DNA of 64,000 nt from Fistularia commersonii (GCA_037954325.1 JBBMNZ010000041.1:1135501-1199500), one strand, 5' to 3'. Shown: positions 1 to 14,683, numbered from the stretch's first letter. Made by a program: numbers and translations. Notes: generated by a model from the sequence alone, not told the origin.

Positions 1-809
1 GTCCTAAATAACATATTTCAACAGTAGAAACCAACTTGATGAAATTCATTAGTTATTTCCACTCCTAATCAAAAACTCTTCAACACGGTGAGGGAAGCAC
101 TTTTTGAACGAATGGCTATATCTTTTGAACTTGTAGCTGGATTACACTGAATTTGACATATATTGTACAGAATCATGTACTGAACATCGTATTTGAACAG
201 CAGAAACCAGCTCGTTTAAATTCATTAGTTATTTCCACTCTTAATCAAAAACGCTTCAACCCAATTAGGTAATCACTTTTTGAACGAATGGCTACATCTT
301 TTGAACCTGTGATGGGATTACACTGAATTTGACACATATTGTGCAGAATCATGTTCTAAACAACATATATCACCATCAGAAACCAGCTTGATGAAATTCA
401 TGAGTTATTTCCACTCCAACTCAAAAACGATTTAACTCGGTGTAGATAAGCACTTTTTGACCTTATGGCTATATCTTTTGAACTTGTAGCTGGATTACAC
501 TGAATTTGACATATATTGTGCAGAATCTTGTCCTAAACAACATATATCAACAGCAAAAACCAGCATATTGAAATTCATTAGTCATTTCCACTCAAAATCA
601 AATACGCTTCAACTCGGTGAGATTAGCAGTTTTTGCACGAATGGCTATATCTTTTGATCTTGTCGCTGGATTACACTGAATTTGAAATATATTGGACAGA
701 ATCATGTTCTATACAACATCTATCACCAGCAGAAACAGGCTTGGTGAATTTCATTAGTTATTTCCTCTCTTAATCAAAAGCGCTACAACTAGGTGTGATA
801 AGCATTTTT
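1..809 (+). repeat. Family A satellite, leading segment
   Basis: About 4.6 monomers of family A. The unit at 177-352 has AATTAGGTAATCAC, matched by AATAAGGTAATCAC near 53,080 and 54,310. The unit at 353 has CATATATCACCATC, as do units near 18,850, 51,775, 53,185 and 54,415. This segment is therefore a diverged copy of the material at 52.9-53.3 kb. No gene is seen. Confidence 0.9.
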
Positions 810-2219
810 TGAACGAATGGCTACATGTTTTGAACCGGTGATGGGATTACACTGAATTTGACATATATATTGCAGAATCAAGTCCTAAACAACATATCTC
901 AACAGCAGAAACCAGCATGATGAAATTCATGAGTTATTTCCACTCCTAATCATAAACGCTTCAACTCGGTGAGATAAGCACTTTTTGCACGAATGGTTAT
1001 GTCTTTTAATCTTGTCGCTGGATTACACTGAATTTGACTTATTTTGTGCAAAATCATGTCCTAAAAAACATATTTCAACAGCAGAAAGCAGTTTGGTGAA
1101 ATTCATTAGTTATTTCCACTCCTAATCAAAAACGCTTCAACTCAGTGAGATAAGCACTTTTTGATCTTATGGCTATATCTTTTGAATTTAAAGCTGGATT
1201 ACACTGCTTTTGACATATATTGTGCTTAATCATGTCCTAAACAACACATATCAACAGCAAAAACCAGCATATTGCAAATCATTAGTAATTTCCACTCCAA
1301 CTCAAAAACGCTTCAACTCAGTGTGATAAGCACTTTTTGAACGAATGGCTATATCTTTTGATCTTGTCGCTGGATTACAGTGAATTTGACATATATTGTG
1401 CAGAATCATGTCCTACACAACATCTATCAACACCAGAATCAGGCTTGGTGAAATTCAATAGTTATTTCCTTTCTTAATCAAAAACGTGTTAACTCGGTGA
1501 GATAAGCACTTTTTGAACGATTGGCTATATCCTTTGAACCTGTGATGGGATTACGATGAATTTGACATATATTGTGCAGAATCATGTCCTAAACAGCATA
1601 TTTCAACAGTAGAAACCAACTTGATGAAATACATTAGTTATTTCCAATCCTAATCAAAAACGCTTCAACTCCGTGAGATAAGCACTTTTTGCATGAATGG
1701 CTATATCTTTTGATCTTGAAACTGGATTACACTGAATTTTACATATATTGTGCAGAATCATGTCCTGAACAACATATATCAACAGCAGAAACCAGCATGA
1801 CTAAATTCATTCGTCATTTCCACTCCAACTCAAAAAAGATTTAACCTCGGTAAGATAAGCACTTTTTAACCTTATGGCTATATCTTTTGAACTTGTAGCC
1901 GGATTACACTGAATTTGACATATATTGTGCAGAATCATGTCCTAAACATCATATTTCAACAGCGGAAGCCAGCATGATGAAATTCATTAGTTATTTCCAC
2001 TCAAACTCAAAAACGATTTAACTCGATAAGATAAGCACTTTTTGAACGAATGGCTATATGTTTTGAACTTGTAGCTGGATTACACTGAATTTGACATATA
2101 TTGTGCAAAATCATGTCCTAAACAACATATATCAACGGCATAAACCAGGTTAGTGAAATTCATTCGTTTTTTCCACTCTTATTCAAAAATGCTTTAACCC
2201 GATAAGATAAGCACTTTTT
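810..2219 (+). repeat. Family A 8-mer higher-order unit, copy 1
   Basis: Eight monomers beginning at GAACGAATGGCTACATG (811). The same series starts again at 2,220, a spacing of 1,409 bp (8 x 176 = 1,408). Shared private variants include TATATATTGCAGAATCAAG, TTGACTTATTTTGTGC, CACTGCTTTTGAC and AAATACATTAG. Copy 1 holds one monomer (about 1,930-2,106) that copy 2 lacks. Confidence 0.88.
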
Positions 2220-3450
2220 GAACGAATGGCTACATGTTTTGAACCGGTGATGGGATTACACTGAATTTGACATATATATTGCAGAATCAAGTCCTAAACA
2301 ACATATCTCAACAGCAGAAACCAGCATGATGAAATTCATTAGTTATTTCCCCTCCTAATCATAAACGCTTCAACTCGGTGAGATAAGCACTTTTTGCACG
2401 AATGGCTATGTCTTTTAATCTTGTCGCTGGATTACACTGAATTTGACTTATTTTGTGCAAAATCATGTCCTAAAAAACATATTTCAACAGCAGAAAGCAG
2501 TTTGGTGAAATTCATTAGTTATTTCCACTCCTAATCAAAAACGCTTCAACTCAGTGAGATAAGCACTTTTTGATCTTATGGCTATATCTTTTGAATTTAA
2601 AGCTGGATTACACTGCTTTTGACATATATTGTGCAGAATCATGTCCTAAACAACACATATCAACAGCAAAAACCAGCATATTGCAAATCATTAGTAATTT
2701 CCACTCCAACTCAAAAACGCTTCAACTCAGTGTGATAAGCACTTTTTGAACGAATGGCTATATCTTTTGATCTTGTCGCTGGATTACACTGAATTTGACA
2801 TATATTGTGCAGAATCATGTCCTACACAACATCTATCAACACCAGAAACAGGCTTGGTGAAATTCAATAGTTATTTCCTTTCTTAATCAAAAACGTGTTA
2901 ACTCGGTGAGATAAGCACTTTTTGAACGATTGGCTATATCTTTTGAACCTGTGATGGGATTACAATGTATTTGACATATATTGTGCAGAATCATGTCCTA
3001 AACAGCATATTTCAACAGTAGAAACCAACTTGATGAAATACATTAGTTATTTCCAATCCTAATCAAAAACGCTTCAACTCCGTGAGATAAGCACTTTTTG
3101 CATGAATGGCTATATATTCTGATCTTGAAACTGGATTACACTGAATTTTACATATATTGTGCAGAATCATGTCCGGAACAACATATATCAACAGCAGAAA
3201 CCAGCATGACTAAATTCATTCATCATTTCCACTCCAACTCAAAAAAGATTTAACCTCGGTAAGATAAGCACTTTTTAACCTTATGGCTATATCTTTTGAA
3301 CTTGTAGCTGGATTACACTGAATTTGACATATATTGTGCAGAATCATGTCCTAAACAACATATATCAACGGCATAAACCAGGTTAGTGAAATTCATTTGT
3401 TTTTTCCACTCTTATTCAAAAATGCTTTAACCCGATAAGATAAGCACTTT
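2220..3450 (+). repeat. Family A higher-order unit, copy 2 (one monomer short)
   Basis: Tandem copy of the preceding unit, with seven monomers instead of eight. After the monomer that ends near 3,350, the sequence jumps to what follows 2,106 in copy 1, with CAACGGCATAAACCAGG in both. Offset drops from 1,409 to 1,233 bp, so exactly one 176-bp unit is missing. Similarity ends after about 3,450. Confidence 0.86.
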
Positions 3451-6400
3451 TTGAACGAATGGCGATATCTTTTAAACCGGTCATATGATTACATTAAATT
3501 TGACATATATTTTGCAGAATCATGTCCTAAACAACATATATCAACAGCAGAAACCAGAATGATGAAATTCATTAGTTATTTCCACTCTATCTCTAAAAAG
3601 ATTTAACCTGGGTATGATAAGCACTTTTTGACCTTATGGCTATATCTTTTGAACTTGTATCTGGATTACACTGAATTTGACATATATTGTGCAGAATCAT
3701 GTCCTAAACAACATATATCATCAGCAGAAACCAGCATGATGAAATTCATGAGTTATTTCCACTCCAACTCAAAAACGGTTTAATTCGATAAGATAAGCAG
3801 TTTTTGATCTTATGCCTATATCTTTTGAACTTGTAGCTGGATTACACTGAATTTGACATATATTGTGCAGAATCATGTCCTAAACAAAATATATCAACAG
3901 CAAAAACCAACTTCGTGAAATTCATTAGTTATTTCCACTCTTAATCGAAAACGCTTAAACCCGATAAGATAAGCACTTTTTGTACGAATGGCTATATCTT
4001 TTGAACCTGTGATGTGATTACACTAAATTTGAAATATATTGTGCTTAATCATGTCCTAAACAACATATATCAACAGCAGTAACCAGCTGGATGAAATTCA
4101 TGAGTTATTTCCACTCCAACTAAACAACGATTTAACTCGGTAAGATAAGCACTTTTTGACCTTAAGGCTATATCTTATGAACTTGTAGCTGGATTACACT
4201 GAATTTGACATATATTGTGCAGAATCATTTCCTAAACAACAAATTTCAACAGCAAAAAGCAGCTTGATGCAATTCATTAGTCATTTCAACTCCAACTCAA
4301 AAACGGTTCAACTCTGTGAGATAAGCAGTTTTTGAACGAATGGCTATATCTTTTGATCTAGTCGCTGGATTACACTGAATTTGACATATATTGTGCAGAA
4401 TCATGTCCTACACAACATCTATCAACACCAGAAACAGGCTTGGTGAAATTCAATAGTTATTTCCTCTCTTCATCAAAAACGCGTTAACTCGGTGAGATAA
4501 GCACTTTTTGAACGAATGGCTATATAATTTGAACCTATGATGTTATTACATTAAATTTGACATATATTGTGCAGAATCATGTCCTAAACAACATATTCAA
4601 GAGTAGAAACCAACTTGATGAAATTCATTAGTTATTTCCACTCCAAACAAAAACGCTTCAACTCGGTGAGATAAGCACTGTTTGCACGAATGGCTATATC
4701 TTTTGATCCTGTAGCTGGATTACACTGAATTTGACATATTTTGTGCAAAATCACGTTCTAAACAACATAATTCAACGGCAAAAACCAGCTTGATGAAATC
4801 CTTTAGGTATTTCCACTCCTAATCAAAAAACGCTTCAACTAGGTGAGAGAAGCACTTTTTGAACAAATGGCTATATCTTTTGAACTTGTACCTGGATGAC
4901 ACTGAATTTGACATATATTGTGCAGAATCATGTCCTAAACAACATATATCAACAGCAGAAACCAGCATGATGACATTCATTAGTTATTTCCACTCCAACT
5001 CAAAAAAGATTAAACCTCGGTAAGATAAGCACATTTTAACCTTATGGCTATATCTTTTGAACTTGTAGCTGGATTATACTGAATTTGACATATATTGTGC
5101 AGAATCATGTCCTAAACAACATATTTCAACAGTAGAAATCAGCATGATGAAATTCATTAGTTATTTCCACTCTACCTCAAAAACGATTTAACTCGATAAG
5201 ATAAGCAGTTTTTGACCTTATTGCTATATCTTATGAACTTGTAGCTGGATACACTGAATTTGACATAAATTGTGCAGAATCATGTCCTAAACAACATATT
5301 TGAACAGCAGAAACCACCTTGATGAAATTCATTAGTGATTACCACTCAAAATCAAAAACGCTTCAACTCAGTGAGATAAGAACTTTTTGACCTTATGGCT
5401 ATATCTTTTGAACTTATAGCTGGATTACACTGAATTTGACATATATTGTGCAGAATCATGTCCGAAACAACATATATCAACAGCAAAAACCAGCATGTTG
5501 AATTTAATGAGTTATTTCCTCTCCAACTCAAAAAGGATTTAACTCGATAAGATAAGCAGTTTTTGACCTTTTGGCTATATCTTTGGAACTTGTAGCTGGA
5601 TTACACTGAATTTGAAATATATTGTGCAGAATCATGTCCTAAACAACATATATCAACAGCCAAAACCAACTTGGTGAAATTCATTAGTTATTTCCACTCC
5701 TAATCAAAAACGCTTCAACTCGGTGAGATAAGCACTTTTTGCACGATTGACTATGTCTTTTTATCTTGTCGCTGGATTACACTGAATTTGACTTATTTTG
5801 TGCATAATCATGTCCTAAACAACATCTATCAACAGCAGAAACCAGGTAAGTGAAATTCATTAGTTATTTCCACTCTTAATCAAAAACGCTTCAACCCGAT
5901 TAAATAAGCACTTTTTGAACGAATGGCTATATCTTTTGAACCTGTGATGTGATTACACTAAATTTGACATATATTGTGCTTAATCATGTCCTAAACAACA
6001 TATATCAACAGCAGAAACCAGCTTGATGAAATTCATTAGTCATTTCCACTCCAACTCAAAAACGTTTCAACTCTGTGAGATAAGCAGTTTTTGAACGAAT
6101 GGCTATATCTTTTGATCTAGTCGCTGGATTACACTGAATTTGACATATATTGTGCAGAATCATGTCCTATACAACATCTATCAACAGCAGAAACAGGCTT
6201 GATGAAATTCATCAGTTATTTCCTCTCTTAATCAAAAACGCTTAACCTCGGTGAGATAAGCACTTTTTGAACGAATGGCTATATCTTTTGAACCTGTGAT
6301 GGGATTACACTGAATTTGACATATATTTTGCAGACTCATGTCCTAAACAACATATTTCAACAGAAGAAACCAGCTTGATGAAATTCAATAGTTATTTCCA

Positions 6401-7029
6401 CTCCTAATCAAAAACGCTTACACTCGGTGAGAGAAGCACTTTTTGAACGAATGGCTATATCTTTTGAACCCGTGATATGATTACACTAAATTTTACATAT
6501 ATTTTGCTTAATCATGTCCTAAACATCATATATAAACAGCAGAAACCAGAATGATGAAATTCATTAGTTATTTCCATTCCAACTCAAAAACGATTTCACT
6601 TCGGTTAACATAAGCACTCTTTGACCTCATGGCTATATCTTTTGAAATTGTAGCTGGATTACACTGAATTTGACATATATTGTGCAGAATATTGTCCTAA
6701 ACAACATATCTCAACAGCAGAAACCAGCTTGATGAAATTCATTAGTTATTTCCACTCCAACTCAAAAACGATTTCACCTCGGTAAGATAAGCACTTTTTG
6801 ACCTTAAGGCTATATCTTTTGATCTTGAAACTGGATTACACTGAATTTGACATATTTTGTGTAGAATCATGTCCTAAACAACATATTTCAACAGCAGAAA
6901 CCAGCTTGATGAAATTCATTAGTTATTTCCTCTCTTAATCAAAAACGCTTCAACTCAGTGAGATAAGCACTTTTTGATCTTATGGCTATATCTTTTGAAT
7001 TTATAGATGGATTACACTGAATTTGACAT
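3451..7029 (+). repeat. Family A satellite with an early 7-mer copy
   Basis: About 20 monomers. The stretch 3,472 to about 4,600 follows the same monomer order as the 7-mer at 13,503: GGCGATATC with AAACCGGTCAT, then CTATCTCTAAAAAG, AACCAGCTGGATG, CAACAAATTTC and CATCTATCAAC types. The offset is 10,031 bp (57 x 176 = 10,032). The unit at about 4,755-4,915, with CATAATTCAACGGC and CTAGGTGAGAGAAGC, recurs near 11,985 and 45,960. No other sequence type is present. Confidence 0.85.
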
Positions 7030-7732
7030 ATATTGTGCAGAATCATGTCCTAAAAAACATATATCAACAGCAAAAACCAGCATATTGTAATTCATTAGTA
7101 ATTTCCACTCCAACTCAAAAACGCTTCAACTCGGTGAGATAAGCAGTTTTTGAACGAATGGCTATATCTTTTGATCTTGTCGCTGGATTACACTGAATTT
7201 GACATATATTGTGCAGAATCATGTCCTACACAACATCTATCAACACAAGAAACAGGCTTGGTGAAATTCAATAGTTATTACTCTCTTCATCAAAAACGCG
7301 TTAACTCGGTGAGATAAGCACTTTTTGAATGAATGGCTATATCTTTTGAACCTGTGATGGGATTACACTGAATTTGACATATATTGTACAAAATCATGTC
7401 CTAAAAAGCATATTTCAAGAGTAGAAACAAATTTGATGAAATTCATTAGTTATTTCCACTCCTAGTCAAAAACGCTTCAACTCCGTGAGATAAGCACTTT
7501 TTGCGTGAATGGCTATATCTTTTGATCTTGTCGCTGGATTACACTGAATTTGACATATATTGTGCAGAATCATGTCCTGAACAACATATATCAACAGCAG
7601 AAACCAGCATGACTAAATTCATTAGTCATTTCCACCGCAACTCAAAAAAGATTTAACCTCGGTAAGATAAGCACTTTTTGACCTTAAGGCTATATCTTTT
7701 AACTTGTTGCTGGATTACACTGAATTTGACAT
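7030..7732 (+). repeat. Family A 4-mer (703 bp), copy 1
   Basis: Four monomers beginning with the TAAAAAACATATATC variant (7,051) and including CAGCATATTGTAATTC, CATCAAAAACGCG, GTACAAAATCATG and CATGACTAAATTC types. The series repeats 703 bp later. The same 4-mer is found at 42.6-43.5 kb with the same 703-bp spacing. Confidence 0.85.
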
Positions 7733-10670
7733 ATATTGTGCAGAATCATGTCCTAAAAAACATATATCAACAGCAAAAACCAGCATATTGTAATTCATTA
7801 GTAATTTCCACTCCAACTCAAAAACGCTTCAACTCGGTGAGATAAGCAGTTTTTGAACGAATGGCTATATCTTTTGATCTTGTCGCTGGATTACACTGAA
7901 TTTGACATATATTGTGCAGAATCATGTCCTACACAACATCTATCAACACAAGAAACAGGCTTGGTGAAATTCAATAGTTATTACTCTCTTCATCAAAAAC
8001 GCGTTAACTCGGTGAGATAAGCACTTTTTGAATGAATGGCTATATCTTTTGAACCTGTGATGGGATTACACTGAATTTGACATATATTGTACAAAATCAT
8101 GTCCTAAACAGCATATTTCAAGAGTAGAAACCAACTTGATGAAATTCTTTAGTTATTTCCACACCTAATCAAAAACGCATCAACTCTGTGAGATAAGCAC
8201 TTTTTGCATGAATGGCTATATTTTTTGATCTTGTCGCTGGATTACACTGAATTTGACATATATTGTGCAGAATCATGTCCTGAACAACATATTTCAACAG
8301 CAGAAACCAGCATGACTAAATTCATTCGTCATTTCCACTCCAACTCAAAAAAGATTTAACCTCGGTAAGATAAGCCCTTTTTAACCTTATGGCTATAACT
8401 TTTGAACTTGTAGCTGGATTACACTGAATTTGACATATATTGTGCAGAATCATGTTCTCAACAACATATATCAACAGCAGAAACCAGCATGATGAAATTC
8501 ATGAGTTACTTCCACTCCAACTCAAAAACGATTTAATTCGATAAGATAAGCAGTTTTTGATCTTATGGCTATATCTTTTGAACTTGTAGCTGGATTACAC
8601 TGAATTTGACATATATTGTGCAGAATCATGTCCTGAACAACATATATCAACAGCAAAAAACAACTTGGTGAAATTCATTAGTTATTTCCATTCTTAATCG
8701 AAAACGCTTCAACCCGATCAGATACGCACTTTTTGAACGAATGGCTATATCTTTTAAACCGGTGATGTGATTACACTAAATTTTACATATATTGTATTTA
8801 ATCATGTCCTAAACAACATATATAAACAGCAGAAACCAGAATGATGAAATTCATTAGTTATTTCCATTCCAACTCAAAAAAGATTTAACCTCGGTAAGAT
8901 AAGCACTCTTTGACCTTATGGCTATATCTTTTGAACTTGTAGCTCGATTACACTGAATTTGACATATATTGTGCAGAATCATGTCCTACACAACATCTAT
9001 CAACACCAGAAACAAGCTTGGTGAAATTCATGAGTTATTTCATCTCTTCATCAAAAACGCGTTGACTCGATAAGATAAGCACTTTTTGAACAAATGGCTA
9101 TATCTTTTGAACTTGTAGCTGGATTACACTGAATTTGACATATATTTATGCAAAATCATGTCCTAAACAACATATTTCAACAGCAGAAACCAAGTTAGTG
9201 AAATTCATTAGTTTTTTCCACTCTTATTCAAAAATCTTTAACCCGATAAGATAAGCACTTTTTGAACAAATGGCTATATCTTTTAAACCGGTGTTGTGAT
9301 TACACTAAATTTGACATATATTTTGCAGAATCATGTCCTATACAACATATATCAACAGCAGAAACCAGAATGACGAAATTCATTAGTTATTTCCACTCTA
9401 ACTCTAAAAAGATTTAACCTAGGTAAGATAAGCACTTTTTGACCTTATGGCTATATCTTTTGAACTTGTATCTGGATTACACTGAATTTGACATATATTG
9501 TGCAGAATCATGTCCTGAACAACATATATCAACAGAGGAAACCAGCATGACTAAATTCATTAGTCATTTCCACCGCAACTCAAAAAAGATTAAACCTCGG
9601 TAAGATAAGCACTTTTTAACCTTATGGCTATATCTTTTGAACATGTAGCTGGATTACACTGAATTTGAAATTATTGTTCAGAATCATGTCCTAAACAACA
9701 TATTTCAACAGAAGAAACCAGCATGAAGAAATTCATTACTTATTTCCACTCAAACTCAAAAACGATTTGACTCGATAAGATAAGCACTTTTTGAACGAAT
9801 GGCTATATCTTTTGAACTTGTAGCTGGATTACACTGAATTTGACATATATTTGTGCAAAAGCATGTCCTAAACAACATATGTCAACAGCAGAAACCAGGT
9901 TAGTGAAATTCATTGTTTTTTTCCACTCTTATTCAAAAATGCTTTAATCGATAAGATAAGCACTTTTTGAACAAATGGCTATATCTTTTAAACCGGTTAT
10001 GTGATGACACTAAAGTTGACATATATTTTGCAGAATCATGTCCTATACAACATATATCAACAGCAGAAACCAGAATGAAAAAATTCATTAGTTATTTCCA
10101 CTCTAACTCTAAAAAGATTTAACCTAGGTAAGATAAGCACTTTTTGACCTCATGGCTCTATCTTTTGAACTTGTATCTGGATTACACTGAATTTGACATA
10201 TATTGTGCAGAATCATGTCCTAAACAACATATATCAACAGCAGAAACCAGCTGGATGACATTCATGAGTTATTTCCACTCCAACTTAAAAATAATTTAAT
10301 TCGATAAGATAAGGAGTTTTTTATCTTATGGCTATATCTTTTGAACTTGTAGCTGGATTACACTGAATTTGACATATATTGTGCAGAATCATGTCCTAAA
10401 AAACATATATCAACAGCAAAAACCAACTTGGTGAAATTCATTAGTTATTTCCATTCTTAATCGGAAACGCTTCAACCCGATAAGATAAGCACTTTTTGAA
10501 CGAATGGCTATATCTTTTGAACCTATGATGTGATTACACTAAATTTGAAAAATATTGTGCAGAATCATTTCCTAAACAACATATTTCAAGAGTAGAAACC
10601 AACTTGATGAAATCCATTAGTTATTTCCACTCCTAATCAAAAACGCTTCAACATCGGTGAGATAAACACT
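7670..10670 (+). repeat. Family A 17-mer higher-order unit (about 3.0 kb), copy 1
   Basis: Starts at the monomer with GACCTTAAGGC and AACTTGTTGCTGG. Landmarks recur in the next unit at fixed offset: TAAAAAACAT 7,754/10,749, TATATTTATG 9,141/12,137 and ACCAGCATGA 9,541/12,538, giving 2,995-2,997 bp, against 17 x 176 = 2,992. Copy 1 contains two monomers (about 10,040-10,392) absent from copy 2. Confidence 0.86.
7733..8370 (+). repeat. Family A 4-mer, copy 2
   Basis: Second copy of the 4-mer, in phase (7,754 corresponds to 7,051). It stays close until about 8,340, where GCCCTTTTTAACC replaces the GACCTTAAGG type of copy 1. It lies inside the larger 17-mer that begins near 7,670, so two levels of repetition are nested here. 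Confidence 0.82.
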
Positions 10671-13310
10671 TTTTGACCTTAAGGCTATATCTTTTAACTT
10701 GTTGCTGGATTACACTGAATTTGACATATATTGTGCAGAATCATGTCCTAAAAAACATATATCAACAGCAAAAACCAGCATATTGTAATTCATTAGTAAT
10801 TTCCACTCCAACTCAAAAACGCTTCAACTCGGAGAGATAAGCAGTTTTTGAACGAATGGCTATATCTTTTGATCTTGTCGCTGGATTACACTGAATTTGA
10901 CATATATTGTGCAGAATCATGTCCTACACAACATCTATCAACACAAGAAACAGGCTTGGTGAAATTCAATAGTTATTTCCTCTCTTCATCAAAAACGCGT
11001 TAACTCGGTGAGATAAGCACTTTTTGAATGAATGGCTATATCTTTTGAACCTGTGATGGGATTACACTGAATTTGACATATATTGTACAAAATCATGTCC
11101 TAAACAGCATATTTCAACAGTAGAAACCAACTTGATGAAATTCTTTAGTTATTTCCACACCTAATCAAAAACGCTTCAACTCTGTGAGATAAGCACTTTT
11201 TGCATGAATGGCTATATTTTTTGATCTTGTCGCTGGATCACACTGAATTTGACATATATTGTGCAGAATCATGTCCTGAACAACATATATCAACAGCAGA
11301 AACCAGCATGACTAAATTCATTCGTCATTTCCACTCCTAATCAAAAAAGATTTAACCTCGGTAAGATAAGCCCTTTTTTACCTTATGGCTATAACTTTTG
11401 AACTTGTAGCTGGATTACACTGAATTTGACATATATTGTGCAGAATCATGTCCTAAACAACATATTTCAACAGCAGAAACCAGCATGATGAAATTCATTA
11501 GTTATTTCCACTCAAACTCAAAAACGATTTAACTCGATAAGATAAGCACTTTTTGAACGAATGGCTATATTTTTTGAACTTGTAGCAGGATTACACTGAA
11601 TTTGACATTTATTGTACAAAATCTTGTCCTAAAAAACATATATAAACAGCAGAAACCAGAATGATGAAATTCATTAGTTATTTCCATTCCAACTCAAAAA
11701 AGATTTAACCTCGGTAAGATAAGCACTCTTTGACCTTTTGGCTATATCTTTTGAACTCGTATCTGGATTACACTGAATTTGACATATATTGTGCAGAATC
11801 ATGTCCTAAACAACATATATCAACAGCAAAAACCAACTTGGTGAAATTCATTAGTTATTTCCACTCCTAATCAAAAACGCTTCAACTCGGTGAGATAAGC
11901 ACTTTTTGCACGAATGGCTATATCTTTTGATCTTGTAGCTGGATTACACTGAATTTGACATATATTGTGCAAAATCATGTTCTAAACAACATAATTCAAC
12001 GGCAAAAACCAGCTTGATGAAATCCGTTAGGTATTTCCACTCCTAATCAAAAACGCTTCAACTAGGTGAGAGAAGCACTTTTTGAACAAATGGCTATATC
12101 TTTTGAACTTGTACCTGGATGACACAGAATTTGACATATATTTATGCAAAATCATGTCCTAAACAACATATATCAACAGCAAAAACCAGGTTAGTGAAAT
12201 TCATTAGTTTTTTCCACTCTTATTCAAAAATGCTTTAACCCGATAAGATAAGAACTTTTTGAACAAATGGCTATATCTTTTAAACCGGTGTTGTGATTAC
12301 ACTAAATTTGACATATATTTTGCAGAATCATGTCCTATACAACATATATCAACAGCAAAAACCAGAATGACGAAATTCATTAGTTATTTCCACTCTAACT
12401 CTAAAAAGATTTAACCTAGGTAAGATAAGCACTTTTTGAACGAATGGCTATATCTTTTGAACTTGTATCTGGATTACACTGAATTTGACATATATTGTGC
12501 AGAATCATGTCCTGAACAACATATATCAACAGCGGAAACCAGCATGACTAAATTCATTAGTCATTTCCACCGCAACTCAAAAAAGATTAAACCTCGGTAA
12601 GATAAGCACTTTTTACCTTATGGCTATATCTTTTGAACTTGTAGCTGGATTACAGTGAATTTGAAATTATTGTTCAGAATCATGTCCTAAAAAACATATT
12701 TCAACAGTAGAAACCAGCATGAAGATATTCATTACTTATTTCCACTCAAACTCAAAAACGATTTGACTCGATAAAATAAGCACTTTTTGAACGAATGGCT
12801 ATATCTTTTGAACTTGTAGCTGGATTACACTGAATTTGACATATATTTGTGCAAAAGCATGTCGTAAACAACATATATCAACAGCAGAAACCAGGTTAGT
12901 GAAATTCATTCGTTTTTTCCACTCTTATTCAAAAATGCTTTAATCGATAAGATAAGCACTTTTTGAACAAATGGCTATATCTTTTAAACCGGTTATGTGA
13001 TTACACTAAATTTGACATATATTTTGCAGAATCATGTCCTGAACAACATATATCAACAGCAAAAACCAACTTGGTGAAATTCATTAGTTATTTCCATTCT
13101 TAATCGAAAACGCTTCAACCCGATAAGATAAGCACTTTTTGAACGAATGGCTATATCTTCTGAACCTATGATTTGATTACACTAAATTTGAAAAATATTG
13201 TGCAGAATCATGTCCTGAACAACATATTTCAAGAGTAGAAACCAACTTGATGAAATCCATTAGTTATTTCCACTCCTAATCAAAAACGCTTCAACATCGG
13301 TGAGATAAGC
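10671..13310 (+). repeat. Family A 17-mer, copy 2 (two monomers short)
   Basis: Tandem copy of the preceding unit, 15 monomers long. At about 13,037 it skips from the AAACCGGTTATG monomer straight to the CAAAAACCAACTTGG monomer, which in copy 1 lies 352 bp further on. It then follows copy 1 to the end near 13,310. It also holds a CATAATTCAACGGC unit (about 11,985). Confidence 0.85.
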
Positions 13311-13450
13311 ACTGTTTGCACGAATGGCTATATCTTTTGATCTTGTCGCTGGATTACACTGAATTTGACATATATTGTGCAAAATCATGTTCTAAACAAC
13401 ATAATTCAACGGCAAAATCCAGCTTGATGAAATCCATCAGTTATTTCCTC
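13311..13450 (+). repeat. Family A satellite, short linker before the 7-mer triplet
   Basis: Less than one monomer between the end of the 17-mer and the first 7-mer. It has the CATAATTCAACGGC variant seen near 4,770 and 11,985. Homology to the following 7-mers starts at TCTTATTCAAAAATGC. Confidence 0.8.
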
Positions 13451-14683
13451 TCTTATTCAAAAATGCTTTTACCCGATAAGATAAGCACTTTTTGAACGAA
13501 TGGCGATATCTTTTAAACCTGTCATGTGATTACACTAAATTTGACATATATTTTGCAGAATCATGTCCTAAACAACATATATCAACAGCAGAAACCAGTA
13601 TGATGCAATTCATTAGTTATTTCCACTCTATCTCTAAAAAGATTTAAACTGGGTAAGATAAGCACTTTTTGACTTCATGGCTATATCTTTTGAACTTGTA
13701 TCTGGATTACACTGAATTTGACATATATTGTGCAGAATCATGTCCTAAACAACATATATCAACAGCAGAAACCAGCATGATGAAATTCATGAGTTATTTC
13801 CACTCCAACTCAAAAACGATTTAATTCGATAAGATAAGCAGTTTTTGATATGATGGCTATATCTTTTGAACTTGTCGCTGGATTACACTGAATTTGACAT
13901 ATATTGTGCAGAATCATGTCCTAAACAACATATATCAACAGCAAAAACCAACTTGGTGAAATTCATTAGTTATTTTCACTCTTAATCGAAAACGCTTCAA
14001 CCCGATAAGATAAGCACTTTTTGAACGAATGGCTATATCTTTTGAGCCTGTCATGTGATTGAACTAAATTTGACATATATTGCGCTTAATCATGTCCTAA
14101 ACAACATATATCAACAGCAGAAACCAGCTGGATGAAATTCATGAGTTATTTCCACTCCAACTCAACAACGATTTAACTCGGTAAGATAAGCACTTTTTGA
14201 CCTTAAGGCTATATCTTATGAACTTGTAGCTGGATTACACTGAATTTGACATATATTGTGCAGAATCATTTCCTAAACAACAAATTTCAACAGCAAAAAG
14301 CAGCTTGATGAAATTCATTAGTCATTTCCACTCCAACTCAAAAACGCTTCAACTCTGTGAGATAAGAAGTTTTTGAACGAATGGCTATATCTTTTGATCT
14401 AGTCGCTGGATTACACTGAATTTGATATATATTGTGCAGAATCATGTCCTATACAACATCTATAAACAGCAGAAACAGGCTTGATGAAATTCATTAGTTA
14501 TTTCCTCTCTTAATCAAAAACGCTTAACCTCGGTGAGATAAGCACTTTTTGAACGAATGGCTATATAATTTGAACCTGTGATGGGATTACACTGAATTTG
14601 ACATATATTGTCCAAAATCATGTCCTAAACAACATATATCAACAGCAGAAACCAGGTTAGTGAAATTCATTAGTTTTTTCCAC
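13451..14683 (+). repeat. Family A 7-mer (1,233 bp), copy 1
   Basis: Seven monomers. The variant GGCGATATC marks the series at 13,503, 14,736 and 15,969, a constant spacing of 1,233 bp. The order of types is: GGTTAGTG or CTTATTC, CTATCTCTAAAAAG, GATTTAATTCG, CAACTTGGTG, AGCTGGATG, CAACAAATTTC, then AACAGGCTTGATG. Confidence 0.88.
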
